Below, in pieces: positions 14,746 to 28,303 of a stretch of DNA of 64,000 bases. This stretch comes from Rhea pennata (taxonomy: Eukaryota; Chordata; Aves; Rheiformes; Rheidae). The stretch lies in the NCBI RefSeq assembly GCF_028389875.1, contig NC_084672.1, positions 10,965,958 to 11,029,957 on the forward strand, given 5' to 3'. Below the pieces are notes generated by a model, which worked only from the letters and a program-made list of their open reading frames with translations, was not told the origin of the DNA and did no database searches. The translations under genes were made by a program, and so were the position numbers. Positions within the stretch are counted from its first letter, which is position 1; the number at the start of each line of letters is the position of its first letter.

Positions 14746-16783
14746 CTCCAGACATAAGCCTTTTAATAGCCAAAAACAACACAAGTGGAAGCTACAGTAC
14801 AATACTAGGGTAGAATGACTGTGTGTGGTCCATATAGTATGGCCCCAAGCAACCAATTAAAGAATTAATGGTTATTGGATACCAAAAATGTTATGTTAAA
14901 TACTATAAAATATCTTTAATGTGACTAGAATTGTGATAAAACACCTAAAATTTAGGAGCAGAAGGGCCTCCTGCAAGATCGAGGTTAAGCGCTAATGGCA
15001 AATATCCCAACTAGATTAGCTTTTATTTAAAAGGACAATCAAGACCAAAACATTTGACCTAAACTGAAATGTTCATGAAGCTACCTATAATAGCCTATTG
15101 ATTACTCCAATGTGTTTGGTTTGTTTTTATTACAAAAAGACAAGTGAAGCTATGCCAAACCATTTGTGGAGAAGATGAAACTATACCACTACTGGTTCCA
15201 GTTCTAAAATGAAAGAAATATGAAAGAAAAATTATAGAAGAAAAATATTGGGAGAGAAAGAGTTGGTTTCTTCATAATCAAAAGGCCCAAACACAAAGCC
15301 GACACTTCCCTTCCCAGAGCTATTAAGTGAGCTTTATGTACAACTTTCTGAACATCTTGTAAGGCAGGTTATTACAAAGTCACTCAACTGCTTACACACA
15401 AAAATACAAGAACAAGCATGGCAAACCAGTAACGCTTTGTTCTTATAAAAGAAACAAGCAAATACAGAAAGCAAAGGGAGAGTCCACTGCTCTCCTATCA
15501 GCAGGGACATGCACTGAATGCAGTATGTTCTACTGCACAATTAATAAGATTCTAATAATTTTGACTCAGATGGCAAGTCTTACTCAAAAAGTCATATTGA
15601 TATTAGGTAACCAGTGTGCTTTCAAGACCAGCTAGCATAGACCAAGTATAATACAGATACGGATGGTGTTCATCAACAGTTATCCCCCCACCAGATGATT
15701 CATAGCACATGCTGCACTCAACTGTGCTACTGAGGATGGGTCAGAGCCGCATTTCCCCTCCCTTAAATCCCAAAGGGTACCCCGAACGATCACAGCTTAC
15801 TGAGCTGTCCAGTACAGTCTTATTACTTTTGAATACTGTCATATTACTTTTGCCTGTTGCATTATACTTAGATTAAAAACTCTTCAGGACGTATGTTTAC
15901 CTAATGTCCGACACAACAGGCTCCAGTTTGAAACCACCGTTCCTCAGCATTGCCATACTACACGCAGTATGTAATGTTGAGGTCAGCAGGATCAGTGCTT
16001 TTACTCAAAAACAAAATTTCACTTATCTGTCAAAAATTGCTACACTAAAGCCTTCAGAAACTGATACTATTCATTTCAAAAAGAGTTCTTCCATTTATTT
16101 AGTTGCCCTTTTCTAAGGTTTTCTTGATTTGAGTGTATTTAAGACTGAAGAATCCTTGAAACATCCTGTACTGTGGGAACCATCAGTATAGAGGATGACA
16201 AACAACATCTCTGCTGCATGCCAGCACACCATATTTCTTGAAATACTCACTTCTTGGAACCAATTAGGCTCATGTGTCAGCAATAGATCAATTGGCAGCT
16301 ATGGCTTTCCTCCATGGATCCTGAATACATTGAACACTTGAAGCAAAGACCATCTCACAAACCTCCAGGAAGATACTCACCAATTTCCAAAAGCTTTAGC
16401 TATTTCTGCCCAGATATTCCTACAACTCTTATCACTTACAGTATCTTAACATTTATCAAGTGCTAAACCTCCTGAGGTAATAAGCAACTATGTTGCCTTG
16501 AAAAATCTCAGGTATTATACATCTGGCAAGATCTCCCTTTGGTCTCCATACAGTAAAGTCAGGTACAATGTTACCAGGAAGAGAGAAAGCATCAATTTCC
16601 ACATGGATGACTCTGAAATTAGTTTCAGTGACAGGAAAATTGTGTTCTCCCCTCTCATTGTAGCCCTTTATTCACAAAGCAGTTGCTTCAGCAGTTTTCT
16701 ATTTAAAAAAACAGTAATAAGTGTGCAGTAATATCATTTGAGAAAGGACAAGCCATGGCAGCAACAACGAATTTATTACTTAC

Positions 16784-16858
16784 CTGTAGATGAGCACAAA
16801 CAGCAATGGCAAGCCAGGTGATCCCCCAGGAGAGCCCTGTGGCTTTAGGGCTGGCCAT
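16784..16858 (-). CDS. ADAMTSL3: First coding exon (signal peptide) of a secreted protein, probably ADAMTSL3
   Basis: On the minus strand, an acceptor-like CTCTCAG ends at 16879. A short leader follows, then ATG at 16858-16856, 25 codons, and a consensus donor CTACAG|GTAAGT (exon end 16784, phase 0). The peptide starts MASPKATGLSWG and continues with a hydrophobic core ITWLAIAVCA. That is a good signal peptide, with a plausible cleavage after AVCA. The identity is inferred, not read from domain sequence. In human 15q25 ADAMTSL3 follows SH3GL3 in the same direction, as here, and its product also begins MAS and has its signal peptide in the first coding exon. ADAMTSL3 is a secreted ADAMTS-like glycoprotein of the extracellular matrix without protease domain. 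The remaining exons lie beyond the left edge. It could instead be another secreted protein gene or a chance exon. Confidence 0.55.
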
Positions 16859-17519
16859 CCTCGTGCCTCAGGGCTCTGCTGAGAGAAATTGTTTCAAGTT
16901 ACAAACAAAACCAAGAGGGCTCTGCCAGAGTCCCAATGACTAAAGCAAACTGGGCAAAGGGATGGAACTGGCCTTTGGAAGAAATGCAATGCAGACACCA
17001 GAGTTTCGTGCTGGCCAGCAAGGCAGACTCGGATCGCATGCCATGAGCACAGCCTACAGGGTGAGGCAGCTCCAATTAGGGAGCAGAAAGCGGGGGCTGG
17101 GGAAGCTAGCAATAGCAGGCAAGTTTGATTCTCTCCTGAGCACAAGTCAGTTTATCCAGTCCCCCTCTAATCTTAGTCTCCAGAAAGCACAGCCCTAGGA
17201 GCAAATGATTTCTGATGTACCATTTCAGCAACGTCACCCACTCAGAGCTGAGAGCTCTGCCCTGGGACTCCAGTCATTTACACGGCTTCCAAACAGCTCA
17301 GAGATAAAGTGATCGATGGAGAGAAAAAAATCATGCCCGTCACTTTCACGGTCACCACCAGTTTATAGGGCCAACATTGAACTGTCAGCCACTTTTACTA
17401 AAAACGTCAAGTTAGACTTACCAACGAGGAAAAAAAAAAAAAAAAAGAGTAGTAACGCTAATTTTGCCGATTCTTAGCATCAGCGCATCTTTTTGCCTCA
17501 GACTGCTCGTTACCATAGC

Positions 17520-18720
17520 GATCCCATAAAACAGCGCAGGTTCCACGCAGCCTCCCACAGAGGCACGCGCGCAGCCCGGCCCTCCTCCCACCCGCCACCC
17601 CCGCTATTCTGCGGGGCCCCACGGCGGACGCGCGTCTTGCCCGTAGGAAAACCCTCCTTCCTAAGGGACCAGATGTCCCAAAGGAGAACCAGCTACTCAC
17701 GCAGCTCAAGCACCTGTCAACCAACTTAATGAAAACCCCTTACAAAAATAAGAGTGCTTTAAAAAGCGCGGGATAGACAGACAGACAGATACGGGCATCA
17801 CCCCCACCCTTCCGCGCTTCCGATGCTTTGGCCGTTCAGAGGCTTTAATCAAGCGCGCCAGCGGACGGAGGCGCATCTCCCCCCTTGCCGGGCGCTGCCG
17901 AGGTGCAGCCGGGGCGGGAGGCAGCGGGCGCCTCCCCGGGGCCGGCGCCTCCGTCCCGCGCGGCTCTGCGGGAGACCCGCGCGGCTCTGCGGGAGACCCG
18001 CGCCGCAGCGCGCCGCCGCCGCGAGGCCCCGCCGGAGGGCGCCGCCGCCGCTCCCGCGGGCGGGCGCCGGCTCCCGGCAGCGCGGCCGGCCGCAGCCGCG
18101 AGGCTCCTCCCGGCGGTGCCTCCCGCTCTCACCCACCTGGCGCGGCGCCGCGGCCGCCCGCGGCTGGGGCTGCGGCCGGGGCAGGCGGGCAGCGGCGGGA
18201 GCCTCCGCGCCGCTCGCAGGGCAGGGAAAAGCCTCGCCCGCCGCTGCCCCGGCGCGGCAGCATCCCGCATCGCGAGCCGCGGCCCCTCCCTCACGCCAGG
18301 CTCCAGCCCACCGCCGCGCCTCAGCCAAGGTCCTACAGGCTGCCGGCGGCGGGCCGCCCCCGCGGAGCGGCGCGCAGCGCCCGGGCGCCTCCACCTGCGG
18401 CGCGGGGCCGCGGCCCGGCCCGCCGCCCCCCGCCGGCGCGGCTGGCGGCCAGCGGGGCCCGGCTCCCCCGCGCAGCGCCGCGCCGCTCCGCGCCGCCGCT
18501 CCGCGCCCTCCCCCGGCGCCGCGGGCCGGCGGCCCCTCTTGCCCAGAGGGGCGGAAAGGCGCCGCGGAGCGCAGGCAGCCCCCGAACCCGAGGCAAACGA
18601 GCCTGCAAAGCCGCAGCCGGGCTGCGTCTCCTCCGCACGAGTCCCCCAGTACGGCTGCCGGGCTGCGCGCCCACCGCGGCGGTCCCGAGTCGCGCTGCCC
18701 TCTACGATATTTTTAGGTTT
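17520..18720 (-). promoter_or_regulatory. ADAMTSL3: CpG island, probable ADAMTSL3 promoter and non-coding first exon
   Basis: From about 17530, and most strongly from 17850 to 18700, base composition switches to very GC- and CpG-rich sequence. It lies about 1-2 kb upstream of the minus-strand signal-peptide exon. A good minus-strand donor, GCCAG|GTGGGTGAG, has its exon edge at 18137 and could close a non-coding first exon. A second donor-like site, CTGC|GTGAGT, lies near 17700. Long open frames here on both strands (up to about 297 codons) are arginine-, alanine- and proline-rich artefacts of high GC content. Confidence 0.6.
17961..18002. repeat. Perfect 21-bp tandem duplication in the CpG island
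   Basis: Two exact adjacent copies of a 21-bp unit beginning CGGCTCTGCGGGAGACC, at 17961-17981 and 17982-18002. This looks like local replication slippage in GC-rich DNA. Confidence 0.9.
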
Positions 18721-18779
18721 CCTACTGTCAGTCTAACGAGAACGCCTCACAGGACAGTCTCCGTCCCATCCTCTCGAGG

Positions 18780-19210
18780 CTGCTGGAGAGCAGCTCCGTG
18801 AAGTCCGCTACCTTTGCGCGAGGGCTCCACCGACGCCGCGAGCTTGCCTCGGGTCTGCACGAGAGCAAGGCGCCGCACGGAGCGCTCCTGGCCCTGCCAC
18901 CGGCGTTGAGACCGTGCGCCAGGGAACTAAACATAACCGATGAAGAGTTTGTTCAAATATGTTGCACTGGAAACTTTTCCAATCTGTTTAGGTTTCTCCC
19001 CAGCACGGGAAAGCGCCTCCTCCATCGCTAGGAGCAGAGTGCCCTCTGCCGAGAGGAGCGGGCCGAGGGAGCGGGCCGGGCCCGGGGCCGCCGCGGGGCC
19101 GGGGCCGCCGCTCCCGCCGCTCCCGCGCACCGCGCCGCGCTCTGCGCCGTCCTGCTCCCCTCGCAGCTGCGGCGAGCCGCCTGCTCGCCGGGCCGTGCAC
19201 TGCCCTGCTT
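18780..19210. promoter_or_regulatory. Second CpG-rich block beside the ADAMTSL3 island
   Basis: After a brief AT-containing gap around 18700-18730, CpG density rises again, and most strongly at 19040-19200. Composition then drops sharply at about 19205 to ordinary AT-rich intergenic DNA. It may be the upstream shore of the same promoter, or a start site for a divergent transcript. No coding exon can be recognised. Confidence 0.5.
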
Positions 19211-22200
19211 AGGGCTTGATCTTTTTTAAAATAGTAAGTGGGTTTAAAACTGGAATGTAGCCATTAGATCTACTATAAAATCTCAAGCTTCCTGTTCCCC
19301 AAATATTTATGGTAGTACTACAGGATGCAAACAAACAATATTCACAGCAGAACGGTATTGACCCTAAAGACTTGACAGCTAGTTGGGAACATGCAGTTTG
19401 CACAAGCTCTGTTTAGAATAGCACTTCACTTTTAACAATTATTTAACCCTCTTAATATTCAAAGTCTCCTCTGGATCCCTAAAACAAAAGCCACAGAGTG
19501 GGCATTAATTTGTTTGTTAGATAGGCATATTTAGAAAAAAAAAAATATCTCTAGCTATTTTTCTGGAGGTGCCTGTTTGTTCCTAGTCCTGACATTAGCC
19601 AGAGATTACCTGGAAAGGTTTGGCCCTGAAGTTCTAACAGAATTTTCCAAATTTGAGTGCTGGTCTACATTTCCTTGTTTTGCCCCTTTTCAGCACTTTT
19701 CAGCACTGTTCAATGTTCTCCCAGCTTACTCAGATACCTTCCTACTTCACTGCTTTATACTTCCTAATTCACTGCTCCTGGTAGATATCTCTACATCATT
19801 TGGCTATGTGCATCCCTTTCGTCAGATACAGTGATGCTATGAATCTGCTAGACACAAAGAATAATCAAACATCCTCAATATGAGGGTCTTAAACATTTGT
19901 TCTGAAAAAAAAAATCTGTAGAAAGAACAAGAGGCAGCAGAATAGGCTAGGCAGCTCATACAAGCAAACATCGACTTCAGTGAGTCTGCTGATGCCTCAC
20001 ATACTCATAATTCCTTACATGATCTTGGCCTTTGCTTATAGAGTCTACATCTGAATTTATAGCATGTTTAAAAACAGATGTTAACACCTGCAAGCATTAT
20101 CCACCAGTAAGATGTTAAGAAAGAAGCATTAAAATAAATAATTCTACTATACTACATTACTTTTATATACATATATATATAAGCCTACCTCTTAAATTTA
20201 AGAGTGACAAGACACATGCCTTGCCCAAGTGACTCAAATGATGGCATTGCTGATCCCATTCTCCCCCACCATCTAAGGTCAGGCTGTGCTTCTATTACAT
20301 TGAAGTCTTCCTCTGTGTGGGGAAGATGAGTACTCAGGAAACAACAGTCTTTGGAACATATAGGTATGCTGCTTTAAATTCAGCGGTTTTATGACAGTTT
20401 TTAATAGCACATTTTCTTATGTGAAGCTCATTCCTACCCAATATGATTTGTTACCTTCCTTTACTCAGTTTCTTCACCTCAGCATCATTTAGCCTTCTGC
20501 ATCTCTCCGTACACGTTACTTCTCTCTGAACTTTCAATGAACCTGAAAGCTTTGGGATTTTGACTTTTACTGGGAATCTTTTGGCTACCTCCTTCTGCTG
20601 AGTCAAGAACAAAACCTGACTGAAACCAAGGATTTGACCTGTTTGACAGCAACTGGTACAGAATTCCCAGCCCCTGCAGCTCCATGGCAGACTCCTTCAA
20701 TATATACCCTAAAGGCCATGAGCTTCCAGATTCTGGAAGCCAAACTTTCATCCCTGGAGAAGCTCATCAGGAATCCTGGGGGAAAAAATGATTGAACATT
20801 TCTGTTCAAAATAAAATCACCGTTTTCTAAGGAAACATTACTTCCTTTCTGCCCACTCCATCTTGACTGCATGGATCAAACTCTCCAAGGCAGAGACTAT
20901 CATTCTCTGTCTACTATACTGTGCTTGTACAGCCCCTCACCCAGTGTCAGGTCCTTAGGCATTACCTTCTCTGTGTGATGAAACCGCTATTAATCTTCTA
21001 CCTCAATTTCTAATTCCTACTTTGCCATGTTAGTTTTGCAGAGCTGATACATAATTTCTGAATGAGAAGCTGTAATGACAGTCTTTACAGTCAGACTTAA
21101 CAAGCATAATTCCTGTATTTATCTCGTCATGAGTAATTTTTTATTACATGTATGCTTTTCCTCCACTGAACTCTAAAATGTAAAGCCCTTGCTGTTCATA
21201 AAATTGAAAAATAATTGACATTTGCACTTATTTCATTGAACACAGTAATGATCTTGTCCAACCCTATAGCTGGTATGGTGCCTCAGGAGGAAGCTTGTTG
21301 GAAATGCAACTGCCTTATCCTTTGTTTTATACTGACTTAAGGCCATGTGCCTTCACTATTGAAAGTGACTATGAACTATCTTCTCACTCATTGTTTTTTT
21401 TTTATTCAATTTCACAGAAATTTCCAGCCTACTCAGTGTACACAGAAAAAAAAAAGAAAGAAAGAAAAAAGAAGAAAAAAGGAAAAAGCTCCTGCAAGAT
21501 ATAGCTGAAGACAAAAATTGAAGAAAATTAAATCTTTGGTCTGGTAAACAGAAAACTGTTCAACAAGACAATCATCAGATTGCACTCAGAGAATACTATC
21601 ACAAGACCTTCACATCTAGGAAAAAGCATGTGTCTTTATCTTTGCCCTGAAAGGCAGGTGTACAGTCTTTTTGAGCAGACTCCATTTATATACAAATATT
21701 CTCTCAAAGCAAGCTCAGTTAAGCCAGTCTGATGATCATGAAAAACATTTTTTTTTCATCATAATGGAAGTCTACACTACTTAGGGAGAAATGTTTGGCT
21801 AAACTACAAATTTAAAATCCATTGAAACACTACAGAACAACATTTGGCTCATAAATCAGGATTAAGACTAATACCAAAGCTGGAGGTACCCCACCAAGGC
21901 CCCATACAGAAACTGAATTTTGGTTTGAGACCTCAGAGTTATCAGTAATAACACTGCACCTGACTGACTAATAAAAAGAAAATGTTAAATTTCCTGTAAC
22001 TAGAATCATGAGATCCCTGACACAGTCTAATCGGTTCTTTAGCCCTGCATTGCATTTGTACAGGGTATTTGTTTACTTTGAAATAACAAGCTCTCTGGGG
22101 TGGAGAGCAATCCTGTACTGTTACACTTCACAAACATGTTATATCCTATAAAGAATAAATCCTCTGTTGGTGTAAGGGTATAAAGTTCAACTGCAGTACT

Positions 22201-24325
22201 GCATCTTTGATTTCTTGGAGCTCTGGAACCCATCGTGCTCCATGTTGAGCCCTACCCCAGGCTTTGGAAAACAGCTCCATCAGTAAGTGGAAAAAAGAAT
22301 TCTTGAAACTTATAGAGAAACACATTGCTTACATGTATATACCTAAACACCATAGAAGAAAACTGCTGTTTTTCTCTCGGTATGTTTTAAAAAATAAATC
22401 TTACATTAACCTATACAACATGCGCAGTCACCATTCCAAATACTTGCTTATTTGTCCATTTTGTATCTTAGATTCCTTTTTATCCTCAAGCAAAACCTAC
22501 GGCTTATTTGCATATTTATGCTCTTGTACAGCAGTAGAAAAATGCATTAAATTTCATGACTCTTCTCCTTTCCAGAATAAACACATCTTGATTCAAATGG
22601 CAGATACTTGCATCTTATTGTAATTCAGTGCTCATAGACCTAACTAAAATGTTAGAACTGATATTTCAAGATCAATTTGTAACATTTACATCATCATTAT
22701 GTAGCATGTCTTTTCACAGACAGAATCAGGTGATTGCATGTGTAATTTAAATACAAACTTGTACAGATGAAGATCTGAATGCAGATAAGGCAAACTGAAA
22801 AGTATTGCAGAAGCAAAGTATCTTAGGTTTGTTTACACATAACTGTACTAAGATTTTTTTTCTTTTTATGGCTTAGGGGGAAAAAAGTACATTTCCCCTG
22901 CCCAGGGCTGTATATGCCAGGTTTCTGTTCATGAACTTACTTGCCACTTTCCTCTCATACAACAGTAGCAAGGGTCTATCTTCCTCAGTCTTTGATGATG
23001 CTTACTTTTGTGATTGTTAAGAATAAAGTGTTCTTGAGAACAGCAGTGTCATGTGAAGCATGCAACATTTGGTAAATAAACAGGAGCTCTGAGGAAATCG
23101 GTTTTGTTGCAAGTCATGAACAACAGACAGACGAAGGTCAGTAGGATAATTGCTTTTCTGAGGGGATCCTTACACTAAGCTTAGCATGAAAGGTACGGGA
23201 GAAGGAGATGGTCTACACCTCAAAAGGGAACTTCTGCATATCACTATGTGAGTGACTGAAAATACAGATCAACATGGAAATTAAAGAGGACACATGTAGG
23301 GAGCAAACAAAGTGAGATAGCATCATAGCATAAGATTGGAAGCGATACATGACATATTGTTTGGATGAAATGGTAATGACTGAAAGACATCATGGTTCTG
23401 AAAGCAGAAGATGAATGGCTCATATCAGAACATGCAGCACAGCCAAAGGAAGTACGTGGGTAGCAGTTAATACATTATAAAAGAAGTCCCCAACATCAAA
23501 GTGAGGCCATCTGAAAACTGTTTCAGAAGATAAGCAGTATCGTGCATATGTTTGGCAGTAACATGAACAAAATTCACACTTTCTCACATCCAGTCTGTGT
23601 CAATGCAAAGACAAAAAAAATTTTTTTTCACAACCCATAATGTAAAATGGTCACACACTCCTGTCCTGTGTGGGTAGAAAAAATGGAGGAAATAAAACAC
23701 AAAAAGGAAAACGAGATGAGCTATTAACAGAGGATCCTCAGGTCTATCTATACTTGCAATATATTGAACTTAAAGGCAGAAAGCAAGTTTGAAATTTATT
23801 TTTGATTCTCTACTTCTACTTGACAACTTCTTTTGCTCCCTATGGTGAGAACTGCTCTAGTTTAAGTTGCACACTTAGTCTTCATTAAGAAACTGTGCTG
23901 TGAATCACTACCAAAGTATCCTTTCTCCTCAGCAGACAGGCCACTGCCCAAACACTCCACGTTGAGTGAGGTATTGGGTCAAGTGCAGTAGTAGTGATAT
24001 AAACTGCTCTGTGAAATGAGTTAAACACGTTTCTACTCAGTAATGTTGCCTGGATATAAAAGAAGGCACTGTTTTGTTATTATATTCTACTAAGATATGG
24101 AAATGATTTCATTTCCACAAGGGACTCAGATTTGACTCTGGTGGATCAGAGGAGGTTCCTGGCTCCTGTGGGAGCCAGCAAGCGTACTGGTTATTCTTAT
24201 TAACATTCAGTGCTGACAACTGAATACCTTTGATAATGGATGAGGATAAAGAGAGGTTAGCAGAATTTGGAGCATGGAGGGAAGAGTCTGTTAATCAAGA
24301 TTCTTATTTTAGATGTATCTAGTCA

Positions 24326-24327
<2 letters not shown>

Positions 24328-24357
<30 letters not shown>
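24328..24357. repeat. A30 homopolymer
   Basis: Uninterrupted run of 30 A in intergenic DNA. The sequence to its left shows no recognisable processed gene copy. Confidence 0.9.
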
Positions 24358-24360
<3 letters not shown>

Positions 24361-25713
24361 TCTTTCCCCATTTTGCTTTCCTATTTTCTTCTTTATTGTC
24401 CCTGTTACCCTATACTATGAGAATTCCTCATAGTCTGTGACATTTCCTCAAACTCTGGTACTGATATTAGTAAAGCCTATAGACTACAGTTATATTATTG
24501 CACCACGCAGGAGTCAAGATCTCTTCCTCCCTCCCTCCCTTCTCTACAAACATCCCTACAGAAACTAATGCACAGTCTCCATAAAACTGGAAGAGATAAT
24601 GTATCTACAGATAGTGAGCCAGATTTGAGTCATAGCTGCATGCATATAAGATGTTTATCAGTACAGCTTCTCTGTATTTGTACATGATAATAGGGCTTGG
24701 CCACTGGCATCTAAAAAAAATCAGAATAACCTGACAGGACTTTACAAAGTATCACCTGCAAAATATTACTATCACACATATTTCCCATATTCCATATTTT
24801 TCCAATCTATTGTTTAATTATATACTGTATACTTGATCATGCAACAAACAATTTCAATCTGAATGCTATTTTTAGTCCTTTACTGATTGCTGACTTACAG
24901 GATCTTTGCAAGGAAAGCTGTTATTCTACCACTGGTAAAACACAGACTGTGACCTGCCTCCTCAACTTAGCTAAACAGTTAGGGGCACATGCTGAAGCAC
25001 TACATAGGAGAATCATTTGTGAAGATACATGTTCTGTGAAGGACATCTCTATCTGTGCATATTACAGTCCATGCTATACAAAACAGTAATTGTCCTTTCA
25101 CCCCTTCACTCTTCTGGTGAGAGAGCACAGATTTTCTTGTGGAGCTTCCATTTCCATTCCTATAAGGTTAGCAATAACCTTATTAATCCTTATCAGTCTA
25201 ACAGGAATCACAATCTGCCTTCATTAGCCCTAAAAGCATGTGAATCAGTAACATCTACCTGTAAATAAGGCTGTTTGCCAAAATACTTGCTCAGATATCC
25301 TAACATATCAAAGCAATTTCAGTCTTCATCTGAAACAAAACAGCACTATTGCATGCACAAGCTCCTTAAACTATTTCAAAGACTAAAGGCCATCCAGTTT
25401 AGTTTCCAAAGGATGCTCAGGGAGAGACTCTCATGTATGAAGAATGATTACCAGAGAAAGAGTTCTTGTAGCCTTTTTACTACGTTTCTGTTGTCTACGC
25501 TACCTGCATCTACTCTTACCTCCCACCAGTACTACTTTTTTTGAATACATTAACCAACCCAGCCTATTTACAACATATAACTTTAAATTTGTTTAAATAA
25601 CACTTGAAAAGTAGACACATATTCAAATATTTCATGTCAGGTCACAAAAAAATTGAAAGAAAAGTCACCACTTCTATCAGTAGGACTGACACCTTACTCA
25701 AGTCTTTAACCGT

Positions 25714-26152
25714 TGTAACTATAATCAACGGCAATCCAAGAAGACACTTACCAGAGAGCGGCCAGGGCCAGGAGCTGAGAATGGCAGCACAGCCAGCAGG
25801 GCAGGGGCCTTCCCAGCCACAGCCCCATCCTACAACTCTCAAACAACAGAGCAGGGCAAAACCAGAGCAGCAGCGGCAGTAGCAGCCACCACTAGCTGAG
25901 AGCCCAGGGGACCAGCAGGTCCGAAGTCAAGCCGAGAAACCAGCCCGTGAGACAGCAGGGTCCAGTCCGCAGCCAGGCACAGGAACGACAGAGCTAACAG
26001 CAGACACCCACAGCAGAGCTTAGTCAAGAACTATATGCCCAAGGCCGAGCTGAAAGGGAACTCTAGAGCCTGAGGGTAGAGGTGTGGCTAGAAGCCCCAG
26101 CTGAGGCTGCTTAAGGCCATTAAGACATGCTAATGTCCTCAGCTTCCTGACA
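25714..26152 (-). mobile_element. Possible solo LTR-like element
   Basis: A GC-richer block of about 439 bp embedded in AT-rich DNA. Read on the minus strand it starts TGTCAGGAAGC and ends ATAGTTACA, giving the TG...CA ends of LTRs. A CATATAG TATA-like box lies near 26034. Against this, the 5-bp flanks (accgt and atatt) are not a target-site duplication, and no polyadenylation signal or internal retroviral sequence is visible. It may be another GC-rich repeat. The minus-strand open frames inside it are not recognised. Confidence 0.3.
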
Positions 26153-28303
26153 ATATTTTGAGATGAACTAACAGGTTGATGACACATGAGTAGGACTGGT
26201 TAGAAGGCACGGATACTGTTAATGGGAAAAGGCTAGCAGAAACTTCAGTTAACTTTTTCCTGGCTTTCACTTTATTATTGTATTTTTTTCACTTAATTTC
26301 ATGAGCTTAAGATCTGCTTAAGAGGCTGGAAAAAAATCCACAAATATTTTTAAAGTTTTTTTTCTTCCTTTGTGGATTCTGTAAGTACTTTCTAAATATC
26401 ACGCATCTATGTTTTTGTGCAAACGGATTATTTGCAGAAAAACTTTTATTCTACTTTAATCTTGGATATATGCCGTTTGTCATATTTTTTTCCTAGTACC
26501 CTACATACCTTTTCTTATTTCTGAAACATTTCTGACCTGCCTTTATGCTAGAAACAGTACAAAAGGATGGTACAGGATTATCTCCGCAAGAATTCTGCAG
26601 TTACATATGTGGCCTAAACAGGATTGATGACAGTCTTAGTCAAAGACAAAATGTCATTAAAAAAAGATCAGTTGAGTTCCATCACATGTTCCTTAAGCTG
26701 CCTGCTTCTGTTCTTGCATAGGGAGAGTAGGTGAAAAACATAATAGATAAAATCAACTTAGACTATTTTTGAACCATCTCTTTCAGCAGTTTTTGTTTGC
26801 TCTATTACAAAACCTTGGCAGACATGGAAAATATTCTCAGAATAGCAGATTTCTTGCTTTGTTCTGTGTCTGTTCCAAAAGCACACAATTGTATTTGAAC
26901 AGCTGGCCAGTACACGCAACTATCAAACATGACAATGACATACGATCACAGTGTTCCTTACAGAGGACCAAGGATTCAAAGCCAAACTGCACCCTCAGAC
27001 ATAGGCATCTTGGTCCTAGAGGTATATATTCAGATTTAAATCATACTTGCTATTTTTCTTGTATTGAGTTTTCTGTTGGCAAGGAAGAACAAACAAGTAC
27101 TTGTTATAGTAAAATAAAAAACTGAAACTGCTTTGCAGAAAAGAATTTCCTGACACTGTTGCTAGGACAAGAACCAGAGGAGCTCAGTTTGGCCGCATAT
27201 CATTACCAAACTACATATAGTTGTAGCGTCTTGAGATTTTGTTTGGGTTTTTTTATACAAATATGCTCAGCAAAAAGACTCAGTTGCATATCCATACTCT
27301 CCTGTACAGGCAGGAGTTCACCTGAGACCTTATAAATCACCTGAGATCAGGGACTGACCATAGCGCAGCCTGAAAGCACAGGCTACGCTCCTGACAACGC
27401 CACAGTTTCAGAGGGAGAACGGCAGGCTCCCAGACTGGCCTTGTGGGCAGAGCTCAGCCTGCGACCATGCTGGCAGCAGACAGTAACAGAATCGGAGATC
27501 TCTCCGCGCAGTAACGCAGCCTTTGATAACTCTCAGCACCTTTAGGACCCAGCAGGAACTGGGAAGTTTTGCTTTGGCTAGTAACGTAACTGACTAAATG
27601 CACCATTGAATACAGGCCTACATCGTAGATTAGCTAAAAAGCGGTTTTTGTTTGCTCTATTAAAGATATCTAAAGAACTTCTTGACTAGTTATACTTCGT
27701 ATGCTTGGACAAAGGCTGTTAATCTGGGTTGTAAGCAATATTGGCCTAAGCTAAGCTCTTAACTAAAGCATCTTTCAACTGCTGCAACAAATATCATAAC
27801 TCACAGTTACATTAATGTTCAGAGATTTTTCTTCTTGTACTTAATCACTGCAGAATCTACTTTCTAAAATAGAAGTAAAAATTAATATCAAAGTGAAAAT
27901 AAGGTCAATTAATTATTAGAGGAAATGGACAACTACCACAGTACATGCCCTTAATATGGGATGTCAAAGAAAAACTTTTATAAAATGTAATCAGCATAAG
28001 TGTTTTCATATTCCACTTCAAATATTTGTCTTGATGCAGATTCCCTTTTCCCCTTCACTTTTCCCTTTTCACACACAGCAGCAATTTTCAACTGCAACAC
28101 TGCAGCACTGGTCTGAGTGACAACCACAACAGCCCAACCAAAAAGCTAAAAATGCCCACAAACAAGAAACAAGCAGGGACTAGCTTATGTTCATCGCCTG
28201 AACAAAATGCAAAAACCAGACAGAAAGAGCAGCGCTCCGGGGCGAGGCAGGCCGGAGTGCGAGCATCACACTGCGGCAGTGATGCTGCCTCCAAAGGCGA
28301 TTC

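Larger units (their letters stand above)
1..16783 (-). other. ADAMTSL3: Long intron of the ADAMTSL3-like gene
   Basis: This AT-rich stretch lies downstream (minus strand) of the signal-peptide exon at 16784-16858, so it should be intron if that exon is used. I found no exon with recognisable thrombospondin, spacer or immunoglobulin coding sequence. Reading frames here are short and resemble nothing I know. It contains A tracts, one old CR1/L3-like fragment near 9.05-9.3 kb, a GC-richer patch at about 4.73-5.06 kb and a homeodomain-site cluster near 14.7 kb, each described separately. Human ADAMTSL3 is a very large gene, so an exon-free 17 kb is not surprising. Confidence 0.5.
19211..28300. 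other. Intergenic DNA between the ADAMTSL3 island and LMNB3
   Basis: AT-rich sequence without any recognisable coding exon or RNA gene. Longer open frames at 22264-22623 and 26769-27125 (about 118 codons each) have no family features, no codon-bias signal and no splice context, and look like chance. Contents: an AT dinucleotide patch near 20165-20182, an A30 run at 24328-24357, and an LTR-like GC-richer block at 25714-26152. Confidence 0.6.

Noticed and set aside
17823..18736. Open frames of 297 and 283 codons (plus) and 181 codons (minus) near 18 kb
   Set aside because: They lie in a CpG island; all frames are open because stops are rare at this GC content. The products are Arg/Ala/Pro strings without domains.
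22264..22623. 119-codon frame in intergenic DNA
   Set aside because: No recognisable features; AT-rich chance frame.
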